Shown: piece after piece, positions 1 through 13,327 of the stretch
How positions within the stretch are numbered: the stretch's first letter is position 1
Layout: each line of letters starts with the position of its first letter
Program-made: the position numbers and the translations under genes
Notes under the pieces: model-generated
The model's database searches: none
What the model was told of the DNA's origin: nothing
What the model saw: only the letters and a program-made list of their open reading frames with translations
Origin: Cololabis saira
Lineage: Eukaryota > Chordata > Actinopteri > Beloniformes > Belonidae
Length of the DNA: 64,000 nt
Assembly: GCF_033807715.1 (NCBI RefSeq)
Contig: NC_084599.1
Location: 2,448,501-2,512,500 of the forward strand
Reading direction: 5' to 3'

Positions 1-1
1 C

Positions 2-1216
2 ACCTGTGTCGCCCGCGGGCTCTGCACTGTGGTCCCTGGTGACCTCCGGGCGCGTGTCCTTGCTATGGCGCACGAGGGTCACCTGGGCATAGTCAGGCTC
101 AAACAGAGGTGCCGTGATGTTGTTTGGTGGCCGGGCATCGACAGGGAAATAGAGGCCCTGGTCAGGGACTGCACTGCTTGCCTTCTTAGCGGCAAGACCA
201 GGGCCCCGGCCCCACCCCCACCCATGCAGCCGTTGGACTGGCCATCACAGCCCTGGGAGCACCTGCAGCTTGACATCTGTGGTGAGCTGCATGGGGTGCC
301 GCATCATCAGAGGTTCCTCGTCGTGGTCTACGACCTCCACTCCAAGTGGCCGGAGGTGGCGCCCGTGGGCTCCGTCACGGCCAAGGTGCTCATTGACATC
401 CTGGAGTCTCTGTTCGCACGTTGGGGTTTGCCAAGGAGGATCACGACTGACAACGGACCCCAAATGATCTACCATGAACTGGCCTCATACCTGGCGGGGA
501 AAGGGATTCGCCACATTCGCACGGCGTTCTACAACCCGGCGGCGAACGGGGGGGTGGAACGTTTGAATCAAACGCTTAAAAATGGGATCAGGGCTCACTT
601 GGCACAAGGGTGCACACTCACCACTAGTCTCCTACAGACTCTGCTGCACTATCGGGCCACCCGACACGCCACCACAGGAGTCTCCCCAGCCTCCCTCATG
701 CTGGGACGGGAGCTCCAGCTGCCTCTGGATAGGCTCCGCCCCACACTGGCTCAGGTCCCAGTCCACCCGGTTCAAGCCGCAGTCACTGCCCGTCAACGCC
801 AGATGAAGGACCGCTTCGACAGGACCCGACGGGTTAGGCCACCTGCCATCGCTGTCTCGGATTGGGTCAGGATCCGACGACCTCATCGTGGCGACAAGCT
901 CCAGTCGTTCTGGTCAGACCCCGTCCAGGTTACCAAACGGCTTGGCCCAGCTTCCTTCAGGTTAGCCGACGGCACTCGCTGGCATGCTAACCGCCTGCGT
1001 AAGGTGCAGGCCCCACCCGGGTCTGGACTGGGTGTGCCGGCCGTTACAGCCCTGCCGGCTGCACAGTTCGATGTGGCAGCCGCCCCAGCTGTCCAAGCAC
1101 AGGCCGCAGGCGAAGAGCGGCCACCGGACATTGCTGCTGCACCCGAGGGTCGCCCAGCTCGGGCTCGCACCAGGCCTAGACACCTGGGGGACTTTGAGAC
1201 TGAGTATCACACCTAG
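2..1216 (+). CDS. Ty3/gypsy pol, 3' end: integrase (5' end outside window)
   Basis: The frame is open from the window edge, so the first ATG at 29 is internal and the true start lies upstream. Residues are numbered from that ATG. A zinc-binding region has H15, H18, C48 and C51. The integrase core follows, with D82 (in LQLDICGEL), D141 (in TTDNGPQ) and E177 (in NGGVERLNQ); the last two are 35 residues apart, the D,D35E spacing of integrases. The C-terminal part is basic and Pro/Ala-rich and no chromodomain is visible. The enzyme would insert the element's cDNA into chromosomes. The frame is uninterrupted to a TAG at 1214-1216, and a polypurine tract and LTR follow directly, so this is the end of pol in a fairly young copy. 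Protease and reverse transcriptase would lie upstream of the window. Confidence 0.93.
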   Translation, partial: TCVARGLCTVVPGDLRARVLAMAHEGHLGIVRLKQRCRDVVWWPGIDREIEALVRDCTACLLSGKTRAPAPPPPMQPLDWPSQPWEHLQLDICGELHGVPHHQRFLVVVYDLHSKWPEVAPVGSVTAKVLIDILESLFARWGLPRRITTDNGPQMIYHELASYLAGKGIRHIRTAFYNPAANGGVERLNQTLKNGIRAHLAQGCTLTTSLLQTLLHYRATRHATTGVSPASLMLGRELQLPLDRLRPTLAQVPVHPVQAAVTARQRQMKDRFDRTRRVRPPAIAVSDWVRIRRPHRGDKLQSFWSDPVQVTKRLGPASFRLADGTRWHANRLRKVQAPPGSGLGVPAVTALPAAQFDVAAAPAVQAQAAGEERPPDIAAAPEGRPARARTRPRHLGDFETEYHT

Positions 1217-1224
1217 GTTGTGTG

Positions 1225-1237
1225 AAGGGGGGGGAAA
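1225..1237 (+). other. Polypurine tract of the gypsy element
   Basis: An uninterrupted purine run (GAAGGGGGGGGAAA-like) lies 8 bases after the pol stop and touches the LTR start TGTTATG. Its position and composition are those of the primer for plus-strand DNA synthesis in LTR retrotransposons. Confidence 0.8.
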
Positions 1238-1424
1238 TGTTATGTCTGGTAGTTCACAGACATACACTGTCACCTTAAGAACTGTTTTCGGGTTACGACA
1301 CTGCCCGTTCCGTTTGACGGCAGTCAGTGGTTTTTTCATTCATGTTTTGGGTTTGCAAATAAATGGAGTCACGTCAGCTCCGATCTGAGTTAAGTGTCAC
1401 GTTATCATTTTCCACAACATAACA
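1238..1424 (+). repeat. 3' LTR of the gypsy element (187 bp)
   Basis: The LTR starts TGTTATG and ends CATAACA, a perfect 7-bp inverted terminal repeat with the standard TG...CA ends. An AATAAA polyadenylation signal lies at 1358-1363. The 5' LTR is outside the window, so the target duplication cannot be checked. The sequence immediately after the LTR matches the interior of the inverted-repeat element at 54679-55749, so this retrotransposon landed inside a copy of that element. Confidence 0.88.
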
Positions 1425-2251
1425 CACTATTTTACAGCTCTCAGGAAAAATACTAGAAATGTTCTATACATTTTCTTTGCATTGCATTCTTTCCTCTAGG
1501 GCTGTAATTCTATTCAATTGTATTATTATTTTATAAAGCTTCCTCATTGCCAATTACACAATTTTATGATCACTATTATTATTCTGTGTCTGTTGTAATT
1601 TTAGAATTACCAAAACCCAAGACGAATGTGAAAACACTTTGTTTTTCAGCTGCTTCGGCCATGACACCAGCTTCTGCTGAGCTCTGCGCTCCACGCCCCG
1701 CCCAGCTTTGGTCTCCACTACGAATGGGGAAGGAGGGGGAAGTGACGTATGCCGTAAAGCAGTCAAAGCCGTAAAAATGTGTAGTTTTTTAGTGTGGCAG
1801 GGTTCCTACCATGCTCCTCAAAGTTACATAGTGCCAGTGAAGGAGATACAGACCCCTCAGACCATGACAGAGCTTCATTAAACCTGTTGGAAGTTCAATT
1901 CAATTCAATTCAATTTTATTTATATAGCGTCTAATACAACAGATGTTGTCTCTAGATGCTTTCCAGAGATCCAGAACATAAACATAAACATAAACATAAA
2001 CATAAACATAAACCCCTGAGCAATTATTATATAAACAATGGCAGGTAAAAACTCCCTTAGTGGGAGAAAAGCCTTAAGCCAAACAGTGGCAAGGAAAAAC
2101 TCCCCTTTAGGAGGGAAGAAACCTTGAGCAGGACCAGGCTCATAAGGGGGGACCCTCCTGCCGAAGGCCAGACTGGAGTTGATGTTGATGTTCCATCACA
2201 ATGATGATGATGAAATATTAGATTAAGCTGGAAAAGTTACATAGCGCTGCT
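1425..2251 (+). mobile_element. Right part of a TTAA-flanked inverted-repeat DNA element (copy 1)
   Basis: Stretches at 1425-1457, 1612-1895 and 2187-2251 match the copy at 54679-55749. The right terminus reads AAAAGTTACATAGCGCTGCT followed by TTAA at 2252-2255, as in the complete copy. The left part lies beyond the gypsy insertion. An L2 tail interrupts it at 1896-2176. About 150 bp at 1458-1611 has no counterpart in copy 2. No coding capacity; non-autonomous. Confidence 0.8.
1896..2176 (-). repeat. L2-type LINE 3' tail, minus strand, inside the TTAA element
   Basis: On the minus strand this is the 3' end shared with 3511-4024, 25772-26352 and 31953-32485, including the stretch with CTATATAAATAAAATTGAA and the terminal TTGAA repeats. 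It is 5'-truncated. The host sequence is interrupted after GGAAGTT and resumes at GATGTTCC; AGTT occurs on both sides (1892-1895, 2177-2180) as a short target duplication. A CATAAA microsatellite at about 1977-2012 expanded within the tail. Confidence 0.85.
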
Positions 2252-2255
2252 TTAA

Positions 2256-3235
<980 letters not shown>

Positions 3236-3510
3236 ATTTTTGGTATTTCAGGTTGAACTTTGGCTGTAGTTATTCTTCACTAAGCTCCCATAATAACCAC
3301 TTTACTATTGATTTATTTTCTCCATGTAACCCTGTACTTCCATCAGTGTCGCCAACTTTGTGTGTTTGTTTTTGTTTTCCCTTAACTAAGGTTTTTTGTG
3401 TTTGTCAGTGACTCACGACTGTTGTTCCTGGTTATCCCGGTCAGAACCGTGGGCTCCATCCCTTCATGTTAGAGGAAAGTTTCCTCTTCATTATTATTAT
3501 AGCCTGGTAC

Positions 3511-4024
3511 ACCTGGGGCTTGCTGATTGGGCCGGAGCTTCGGGAGCTGCGTGCTGGCCTGCGGTCCCCACCCCCGGCCATCCCGCTGCTGCTTCCACCT
3601 GCCTGTGGTCCCCACCCCCGGTCATCCCGCTGCTGCTTCCACCTGCCTGTGGTCCCCACCCCCGGTCATCCCGCTGCTGCTTCCACCTGCCTGTGGTCCC
3701 CACCCCCGGTCATCCCGCTGCTGCTTCCACCTGCCTGTTGACGTCCTGACGCCTGTTGACGTCCCTGGCCCCCAGTCTGGTCTTCAGCAGGAGGGTCCCC
3801 CCTTATGATCCTGGTCCTGGTCCAGGTTTCTTCCTCCTAAAGGGGAGTTTTTCTTGCCACTGTTTGGCTTAAGGTTTTTCTCCCACTAGGGGAGTTTTTA
3901 CCTGCCATTGTTTATGTAATAATTGCTCGGGGGTTTATGTTCTGGATCTCTGGAAAGCGTCTAGAGACAACATCAGTTGTATTAGACGCTATACAAATAA
4001 AATTGAATTGAATTGAATTGAATT
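3511..4024 (+). repeat. L2-type LINE 3' UTR copy with 44-bp tandem repeats
   Basis: A 5'-truncated copy starting at ACCTGGGGCTTGCTGATTGG. It contains four 44-bp tandem units (3563-3738), then the conserved tail with CTGTTTGGCTTAAGG and CTATACAAATAAAATTGAA, and ends in TTGAA repeats. The copy at the right edge of the window shows this UTR directly downstream of an L2-clade reverse transcriptase. Pro-rich frames through the 44-bp repeats are not coding, because the unit is not a multiple of three. Confidence 0.9.
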
Positions 4025-5569
4025 ACACAACGTAATCTAATTGTCAGGGACAAGTAGAAGTACAGTTTTGCAGTCTGAGTTGTTTTCATATGTTAAAATC
4101 CCACAAGTCCTGACTTGCCGTTAGCCTAGCTCCCCCATCAATGCTGAAAAAAAGGCATGAATTGTATTAAAGTAAATGTCTCCTTCTATCCTGAGGTATA
4201 CTAAACAATAAAAATGTAAATCCCCAAAAGACAGACTTATGCTGATAGTCATGCATGATGTCAAAATAATAATAACATGATTGAAAGGCTTGTAGCGAGT
4301 CAGCAGGGCAAATGTTTTTAATACGTTTGCTGCTTAATCTAAATTAAAGGAAAAATCATGCCTAACATGTCTGAACTAGATTTCTTTCGTATTAAAATCG
4401 ATTTAGGCTCACTTGAAATTCCAACATAGACTACAGTATTCCTGTTTTTGTTTGATTTAATTTTGAATACTGCATTCACTTTATACTCAGAATTGTGGGA
4501 GCGTGCATGCTGTGTGTGCAGTATTCAAGTCTTTGTAGTCATGAAAAGACAACACATGTATGGGCTAACCCTAAAAACGCTGATGTCTCAGGGTGTTGAT
4601 TATGTTTTGTGCATGACAGCTAAAAATAATTAAACTATATATGGGTCCCTGAGTAATTTTGTCTAAGTAATGGTTGCAAGCATGGAAACAGAAAGGAAAG
4701 GGAATGCATATTAGAGCAAACATGCAGTGAAATTAATTCTCTCCGCAGATAACATGGAATTGAATTGGAACCTGGAGTCCTGCCTCCCCTTCCAATAAAA
4801 TGTTTCTTTATGTGTAAAGTGTGTGAGTGCATGTGTAAATGCTGGTGTGTGGGTGTGTGCATTCAGATGAAAGGTTAATTGGGTGGCTACTGTTGTGGCA
4901 GAGACAAAGACAACAGGATTTGTAATAGCTGTGACATTCCCGCCTGCTCCCCTGCACACTCCAGGCGATGCTGTGAGAACGTGCACCGTGTGGAACCGTG
5001 TGTTTGGGAGCAGAAGGAGGGGTGACATCTCTGTAGAAAATGTTCCACTTAAAAGAACAAAAGACTGGGTAAAAAGTTAGGGGAAGCCACAGTCTTGTTT
5101 TTGTCTTTGCTGAAATGTCAGTTGTTCTTTCTGGTCCACCTGGTACACCAGCATTTATTAATCTGCAACCACTGAGGAAATGAGGGTTGATTTAACTAGA
5201 TACCCACATGTAATATTTACTTTCAATTTGTTAATGTACTGACATTACAAGCAAGATTTGAGTAGCTGGAACGTCATAGTAAAAAATAGAAGTAATTATA
5301 ATGCATAGTATTACATTATCATTACTTTACTATAATACTACGATATAATAGAGAACAATAGACAGCAATGGTATAACAATATACTTGAATAACTATAACT
5401 AGTGTGTACGCTAACTATGTTAGTATTGAGATCCCTCCACCTTTTCTGCCTGCCAGTATTGTCTAAAAGCCAGCAGAGAGGCGTTGAAGTCAGGAATATG
5501 TTTCTGCAGCCATGTTTCAGTGACATAAAATACTAAAAAGGAATATTCAATATGTTCTCAGTATTCCTG
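4025..5569. other. No recognised gene or repeat
   Basis: Ordinary AT-rich sequence. About 40 bp near 5284-5325 resembles 9687-9727. No frame with recognisable protein similarity. Confidence 0.5.
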
Positions 5570-5577
5570 CTGTGGAC

Positions 5578-6456
5578 TAGGGATGCAAATTATCGATTAT
5601 TTCATTAATTGACAGTTGATAACCTTATCGATCGATCATCGATTAGTTGATAAGCGGCGGTTTTCCCCCATCTGATATACAAACATAATTTTTTTTGCTT
5701 TTATAAAATACAAAGGACATTTTAATGTATTCCTTAATCAAATATGTATTTGATACAAAAGTAACAAAAAGACATTTTTGTACCACAAGGAATATAATAT
5801 AAAGTGCACTTCAAGGCTATTAGTAGTAGCAGCAGCCATAATAGTGTCATTTGTGTCAAGCAAATTTTAAGTTCTAGTTACGTTTTAAGTTAGAGTTTTG
5901 GCAGTGTTCAAAATAAAATGATGAGACCTGCTGTATTGGAGCACATTTTCTTTTAGTTAAAACTGTAGCGGGGACAGATGTTTAGAGGAACCTATGTATG
6001 TACCGGGTGAAGGCTGATTTATGGTTCCGTGTTACAACAACGCAGAGCCTACGCCGTAGGCTACGGCGTATGCTACGGCGGCTCTGCGTCGATTTAAGGC
6101 GGAACCATAATTCAGGCTTTAGGGGAGCATATCGGAGAACAACCAGAAGAATATAGAGTGGATTAAAAATAAAAGTTAAGCACTGAGCTACATGTGTCTC
6201 CCGTCTGGGCCATTGCAGACTCATTGCCTGAGCATGATGTTACTAAAACCAAACATATCCGCCGCCTCTTTCTTCTAACTTTATGTGCGCGGCGCAGCGC
6301 GTTGTGTCGCATTAAATGTGGTCCGGGCGTAATAACAGCTGGTGAAATTAAACGAAAAAAATAAATAAATAAATAGATTAATTGTAATCGTTAATTTTAA
6401 TCGGGTAATTTCATAACGGCAATTAATCGAAAATCGATTAATCATTAACATCCCTA
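5578..6456. mobile_element. Non-autonomous hAT element, 879 bp, 8-bp target duplication
   Basis: Ends read TAGGGATGCAAATTATCGAT on the left and TTAACATCCCTA on the right, inverted copies of each other. They are flanked by a perfect 8-bp duplication CTGTGGAC (5570-5577 and 6457-6464). The 8-bp duplication and TAGGG terminus are hAT hallmarks. There is no transposase frame, so it depended on another element. It carries a 110-bp hairpin element at 6010-6119. Confidence 0.93.
6010..6119. mobile_element. Short GC-rich hairpin element inside the hAT (copy 1)
   Basis: Ends AAGGCTGATTTATGGTTCC and GGAACCATAATTCAGGCTT are inverted repeats, and the interior (CTACGCCGTAGGCTACGGCG) is also self-complementary, giving one long hairpin. 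Related copies at 16820-16946 and 18683-18815 also lie inside hAT elements. Confidence 0.8.
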
Positions 6457-6464
6457 CTGTGGAC

Positions 6465-6869
6465 TGGCCAATACTCCATGTTTCTCCATATTAGCCAGTG
6501 ACCTTACGTTCCCTGTGGTTTAAACTTGTTTTTTTCTTCCACTAAGATTTGCTCCTGTTCTCCAGCTGGGATGTCTCTCTTCATTTCAGTAGGGATTTGT
6601 GGGTTTTTTGGGGGGTGTTTTTCTGGACTTTTGTTAACCTAATCGGCTGCTCTTGTATGTAAAAAATGTCCCCATTGTCCCAGATACTTGTCAGAACGGA
6701 TGCTAAAAGTCACCAGAAGTGCCAGCAGAACCATCTGAAGGAGCAGAGCACCCAAACAACTAGGAACAACCTTTCAAAAATCAGTGTTTCCTAGATAACA
6801 CATTCCCACAAGTTAAAAAGCTTCACAATGTATTTATTCTTTTATTTATTGTCTATTTGTAACACTATA
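6465..6869. other. No recognised gene or repeat
   Basis: Unclassified sequence between the hAT target duplication and the diverged repeat that follows. Confidence 0.4.
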
Positions 6870-8120
6870 CAAAAGTCTAACAAAAACGACTGCGACGAGC
6901 TGCAGCTGGTTCGGCAGCATTTTCAAATTAAAGCTGGAAGCAGCGATGAACGGTCCTCCACCCTTGTGCACGTTCAGGCTGCAGTGGAAGCTTGTATGAC
7001 TTGATGTAGATTCTTCAGACCTGGACATTTAGCGGATGAAACACCCACGATTCTCTATCAAACCATTCAAAAGTTATTACAGTAAATAGGAACTATGATA
7101 TATCGACCAGTCAGAAGAAGGGGCGGAGCCAATTTTCACCAATTATGGTCAAGGACTCAAAACCGAGTCTGATGACACCACCCATGAGTCTTTATGTCAA
7201 ACCATTCAAAAGTTATTGCAGAAAATAGGAACTACTGCATATCGACCAATCAGAAGAAGGGGCGGGGCTAATTTGCACCAATTATGTCCAAGAACTCAAA
7301 ACCGAGTCCGATGACACCACCCACGAGTCTTTATGTCAAACCATTCAAAAGTTATGGCACAAAGTAGGAACTATCAAATATGGACCAATCAGATGAAGGG
7401 TGGGTGCGCTTTTTGGCGTCTATCGTCGCCACGGTAACGCTTTTGACTGAGAAAAGTGATGGCCGTCGTCGCAGGATGTAGATGCACATTTTGATGTATA
7501 ACACACCTGGGTGCACGTTACGGTTCGGGCGGCCGAAGACATGGGATAAATTGCGCCAAAATTACACAACTAATTCAAAATGGCTGACTTCCTGGTCGGT
7601 TTCGGCCATGATGCCAGGTGTGTACCGATTACACCATAAGGCCCTATTGTATCTGTAGGAGTTTTTTTTGTTATCCTCGTTTTTCTTCCGACAAAAGGAG
7701 GGCCTTTTTTCCCCCTAAACGTGCCCCAAAAGTCACCAAATTTTGCACACAAGCCAGGCCTGGTGAAAAATTTGATATTTAATGGTTTGCATTAATGAGC
7801 GTGGTCTAATGGCTCAACAGCGCCCCCTAGAAAACTTCGTGCCTCAAGCCCCACGATACGGTTTGACGTACATGCACGAAAATCGGTACACACCTGTATC
7901 ATGTCTCAACTTAAAGAAAAGTCTCTTAGCCTCATTAATCGTGTAATTTTGTGGTGTGTTATACATCAATCCTGCGACGATGCACGTTACTTTTCTCAGT
8001 CAAAAGCGTTACCGTGGCGACAGATAGATGGCAAAAAGCAAAAAAAAAAGGCGAAAATTCGGACGCTTATTGCTTGCCCGAACTTTATCGTAGAGACATT
8101 GTCAAATGCGTTACCGTGGT
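6870..8120. repeat. Diverged interspersed repeat with internal direct repeats and inverted arms
   Basis: Begins near TTAAAGCTGGAAGCAGCG and contains AAGGCCCTATTGTATCTGTAGG-like sequence; both motifs recur in the short copy at 50243-50530, and the first again at 39975-40040. Three related ~140-bp units carry AACCATTCAAAAGTTAT (about 7059, 7199 and 7338). Stretches at 7408-7507 and 7953-8039 are inverted copies of each other, so at least two copies in opposite orientation are merged here. No coding frame; superfamily not assigned. Confidence 0.6.
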
Positions 8121-9385
<1,265 letters not shown>

Positions 9386-9727
9386 ACAGCTCTTGGGCAG
9401 ACCTCACGGATCCACCAACATGCTCGAAACGGAGTAGGAATGAAGTAACCACTTATCCAGTCCTACCCCTGAATCTAGATACATTCTTACATATAACAAG
9501 GTGAATTTCAATAAGCTTACTTATAAAACACCCATACCTACTTGAATAACTGTTCAATATAGTGATATAATACTCAATTATACTGTATGTATATATAAAT
9601 ATAGTCAAAATCAAAACAAGTCAAATAATCAAACAAAAGAAAACAAAACGAATGCCCAGCATTTAGTTGTGCTACTATGTATGTATGTAATAATAGAAGT
9701 AATTATAATACGTAGTATTACATTATA

Positions 9728-9804
9728 TTAAACAAGTGTGCATTCATTTTACAGAAGTATACTGCTTTAAGCCTAACAGCTCAGTGTTCTGGGAGACAAG
9801 CTGA
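9728..9804 (+). repeat. Second arm of the direct repeat of 8864-8940
   Basis: Shares TTAAACAAGTGTGCATT and CTCAGTGTTCTGGGAGAC with the earlier arm at a few mismatches. The two arms lie 864 bp apart and flank the microsatellite block. Confidence 0.75.
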
Positions 9805-11106
9805 TTGGTCTCTTTATGATGGGTATTGATAGGTCTCTTCTGTTAAATTCTTTTTTCTCTGTTACACAAGTCAATTTCAAATACCAGCCACATTGCAATC
9901 ATTTCCAAATGGAAAAACACTGACAAACCCATAGCAAGTAATTTTCCAAAGCAGCAGCTCATCGTTGCCCTTTGTCCTCTTCTCATTCCTCCTGCAGCCG
10001 ATGAGAGCAGGAGTACGTTTAACACAGTCCAGTGGGGCGGATGGTAATGTAGCCTCTGTGAGGGTATTGCAAATACTAAAATGTATTTCCTCATCTTTTC
10101 CCTTTAGTGTAAATGGAAAAACGTGTTTTAAAAACCAGCTAAATCAAACCACAATTATAAAGGTATGGCTTAAAGAGGAAAGTGGAGGATACTGGAGGGA
10201 TAGCCCCATAGGATAGAATGTGACAAATTTGGCTTCGATATCTCAAAAGCTGTAAACGACAGCGTAATAGGACCTCAGTGTGCTGTAGTCCACATCAAGC
10301 TGAGTCTTTTAACGTTGGAACAAAGTCTCTACTCTATCGCGTTGCCGCGGAACAAGCGTCCAAAGTTCCGTTAGCATCAAAATTAGCATAGTTGAATATC
10401 TCAAAAACCGTAATAGCTAGCATGATGAGACTGAAATATGATGTTTTTTCGGGCGTGAAAGTAAAAGTAAAAAGTATATAATTACGAAATATAAACAATA
10501 TATACTTTGGAATGAAAAATAAAAGTAGTGCAGTAGGGGGAAGAAAGAAAAACAGTGGGAAGAAAGCAGGTAGGATGTGTATGAGACTACTAAATGACTC
10601 TAAAGTACAGTATACTCTACTAAACTACACTGACAAAAGTCTCTGGGATTGATGTAAGCATCTTGGGTGTATTTAACACAATTTCCCCATGTTTTAAAGT
10701 TGAGTGTGACTGTATGGTGTAGAAACTACATGATTTGCAGGGAGGGTATATTCATTTGTTTAGATTATGTTTGATTAAAGTTAGTCATTAAATTCAGCAA
10801 TATTAAATATCATGATACTCACCCAGTGGAGAGACCAAGGAATAAAGTATTTACAACATATAATCATAAATTGAAATTTTGTACCTTTTAACACGCTCAC
10901 TGTTCAATATAGAATTAGCAGTATCACATTTTTAGAATACCAACATCTCAAGTCCATAATAAGTAAAAAATATAAACTCAACCAAATGGATCTGCAACTT
11001 CCCATTAAGGTAACAAAATTACTTAATCTAAACACCTCAAAATTACTATAAAAACTCTACAGCCAAAATAGAAAACTCAGTTTCTCTTCCGATCTCAAAA
11101 TGGGAG
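9805..11106. other. No recognised gene
   Basis: Unclassified. The stretch around 10200-10460 (palindrome-poor, CpG-containing) resembles dispersed repetitive DNA in composition only, and no second copy occurs in the window. Confidence 0.4.
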
Positions 11107-11323
11107 GCTTGTTCCCTGCCGGACCGTACTGTTTTGTTCCCCATGTTTCCTGCCACGTTTTGCCTTCCCAAGTTTTTTTTATCCTTGTTTAGTTTGTTTT
11201 TATCCTGCCATGCAGCGCTTTTAGTTTGGTCTTTTTGTTAATAAACCCTTTTTTGCCGACTCCTGCCTCCCGCCTCCTGCTCTCCTGCGTTTGGGTCCAC
11301 ACCTTATACCCCCAGACGTGACA
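11107..11323 (+). repeat. LTR-like fragment
   Basis: The right end CCCAGACGTGACA, an AATAAA at about 11240 and a following C/T-rich stretch (CTCCTGCCTCCCGCCTCC) look like the R-U5 part of a gypsy-type LTR. The left end is not defined and no primer-binding site follows, so this is a truncated or solo LTR at best. Confidence 0.4.
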
Positions 11324-11526
11324 GCTAGTAGAGGAAGACAACTATCTCAGTCAAATCAAACGGTTTGGTTTGCCAGTTGACTGTTCATCATATTGTGTGT
11401 TAACTTCACCGTAGTGTTTGTGTGATTTGGCCATCGAACAAACAGCCTCTGCTAATGTCGTCGGCCACATTAAGCCCCCTCCCTTTTTTTAAATCTGTAT
11501 TTGAAAATATCTGAATGTTGTTTCAG

Positions 11527-11653
11527 ATGAACAGAGTTCAAACCGATGAAAACCTGCCTCTACAGTCACGGTTTCTGTCGCAGCTTGACCTTCTCTCTGA
11601 AAGTCTGCTGAGAGTGTTTGCAAAAGCTGAAAGACATAGCTGCCATGATGACA
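11527..11653 (+). CDS. Candidate single coding exon, unknown protein
   Basis: A 127-bp stretch is open in one frame and is bounded by an acceptor-like TGTTGTTTCAG at its left and a donor-like GTAAGA at 11654. It would encode about 42 residues starting MNRVQTDENLPLQSRFLSQL and continuing with leucine-rich, probably helical sequence (DLLSESLLRVF). I do not recognise the protein. Codon use is mixed and not AT-biased like its surroundings. No partner exon was identified, so it may equally be a chance open frame. It is offered because it is the only place where splice-site signals and an open frame coincide outside obvious repeats. Confidence 0.3.
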
Positions 11654-12486
11654 GTAAGAACTTTTAAATTAACTATCAAGTGTATATGCATTGCATTAGG
11701 TCAGTAAACGATTTATATGCATCCACTGCAAAGCTCAACTTTCTTTAACTGTGAATACTGATCCCACTGAAAATACATTTTTATCAAGCATTCACTATCC
11801 GGCTGTGAGAAATGTACCTCTGTAGATGATATTAAGATAGGTTGAACTGTTGTCTTGTCGTCTTTACTCTATTTTCCTACTCTGATGTGAAGCATGTGTT
11901 CACGTGTTGATCTCCAAAATATACGATAAATAATCCTACATGAACTCTTTTGAGGTTTGTTCACTATCATGCTTCTACTACCATGTCATATCTTCATATC
12001 TCTGTGTGGGCTGAGGATATCCAACAAGCAGTATAAAAACTAAAATCCCTCTTGATTGTTTTGAAAAAGAGCGCGCCACTTCCTTGCCATGGTAAATCCC
12101 AGAGCTTGTTTATTAGGAGATCAGACATTTTCAGTAAATGACTCATTCATGAATCCTGAGCATCCAGAACTAAATCAAATCAATCACAAATAGGTTTGTA
12201 ACGACTATTTACACCAGTGGAGTTTCTTGTGGCAAACGTTGAGGAGTTTGTCGAATCCTCATGCAGTTCAGTCTCAACAGAAAACATGTGACACGTATGT
12301 TGGTCCACATGTTTTCTCGTAAAAACTACATGTTTCTAGAATTTGTTGTTTTCTGTATAAGACAATGTCTACTTAAGATGACAATACACAATGACACATG
12401 TGTTAATTCTTGTAATCCTCACCATTTTTCTGCAACAGCCCACTTTTTTAATTTTTTTTATAAATTCTCCACCAGTTTAGTAACTC
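11654..12486. other. No recognised gene or repeat
   Basis: Unclassified AT-rich sequence ahead of the RTE-type LINE fragment. Confidence 0.4.
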
Positions 12487-13057
12487 CTTTCACATACACA
12501 TACACAGATGCAAGAGAAAACGGACAGACTCTCACAAACTGCAATAAAACTTGGTCTCAACCCCAATATAGCAAACAACACAGGTAATCAGGATCCATGC
12601 CAAAACCGCCAATCCTGTCCTTATGAACAACACTGCTCTAGAGGAGGTACAGTCTTTCACCTACCTAGGCAGTGTTGTGGACAACACCGGAGGGACAGAT
12701 GCTGACATCAAAAGCAGAACCAACAAGGTTAGAGTGGTGTCAACATGCTCAGGAAGATCTGGAGCTCAAATAACATCTCCATAAACACCAAAATGCACAT
12801 CTTCAACTCCAGTGTGAAACAGGTGCTGCTGTATGGAGCCCAGACTTGGAGGACAACAACACTCACAACACACAAGTTGCAGACCTTTATAAACACCTGG
12901 CTCAGGAGAATCCTCCACATCTGGTGGAGGGATAAAGTAAGCAATGTGGACCTGTGGAAAAGAACAAGCCAGGATCCCACTGACTTACAAATCCGGAAGA
13001 GAAAGTGGAATTGGATTGGCCAAACCCTCAGAAAACCGGCGACAAACACCACCAGAC
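12487..13057 (+). pseudogene. RTE-type LINE reverse transcriptase C-terminal region, part 1
   Basis: Reads SHTHTQMQEKTDRLSQ, then EEVQSFTYLGSVVDNTGG, then MLRKIWSSNNISINTK..LLYGAQTW..RKWNWIGQTLRKPATN, the order seen after the catalytic motifs in RTE/Proto2-like LINEs (thumb and C-terminal region). The frame changes near 12580 and 12735. It breaks off at ...KPATNTTR where a 4.55-kb insert begins after CACCAGAC (13050-13057). The rest of the protein resumes at 17609. The 5' part with the catalytic motifs is absent, so the LINE copy was 5'-truncated on insertion. Confidence 0.82.
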
Positions 13058-13327
13058 GTTAGGTTCAAACCCTTAACATTCGTAACACCGCACTTTATGG
13101 AGACAAAAGAGACACAGTACACAGTTAAGTATATTTTTGACTTGCGCAAGGAGAGCAACTGAGACGTGTACAGAGACGTGTACAATCTCAAACTTACTCT
13201 AATTCGTCTCTGCTGCTTCCTTTGCTTTTATTCACTCTGGGTATGCCCTATGTCAGGGGTTCCCAACCTTTTTTGAGCCAAGGACCAGCAGAAGTATAAA
13301 CAAAAAGCTCAGGGACCGGTTGACAAT

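Noticed and set aside
3396..3808. Long proline-rich frames over the 44-bp repeats as a gene
   Set aside because: The repeats belong to an L2 3' UTR. Their unit is not a multiple of three and several overlapping frames on both strands are equally open.
5982..6224. 80-codon minus-strand frame
   Set aside because: It runs through the hairpin element inside a hAT; not a gene.
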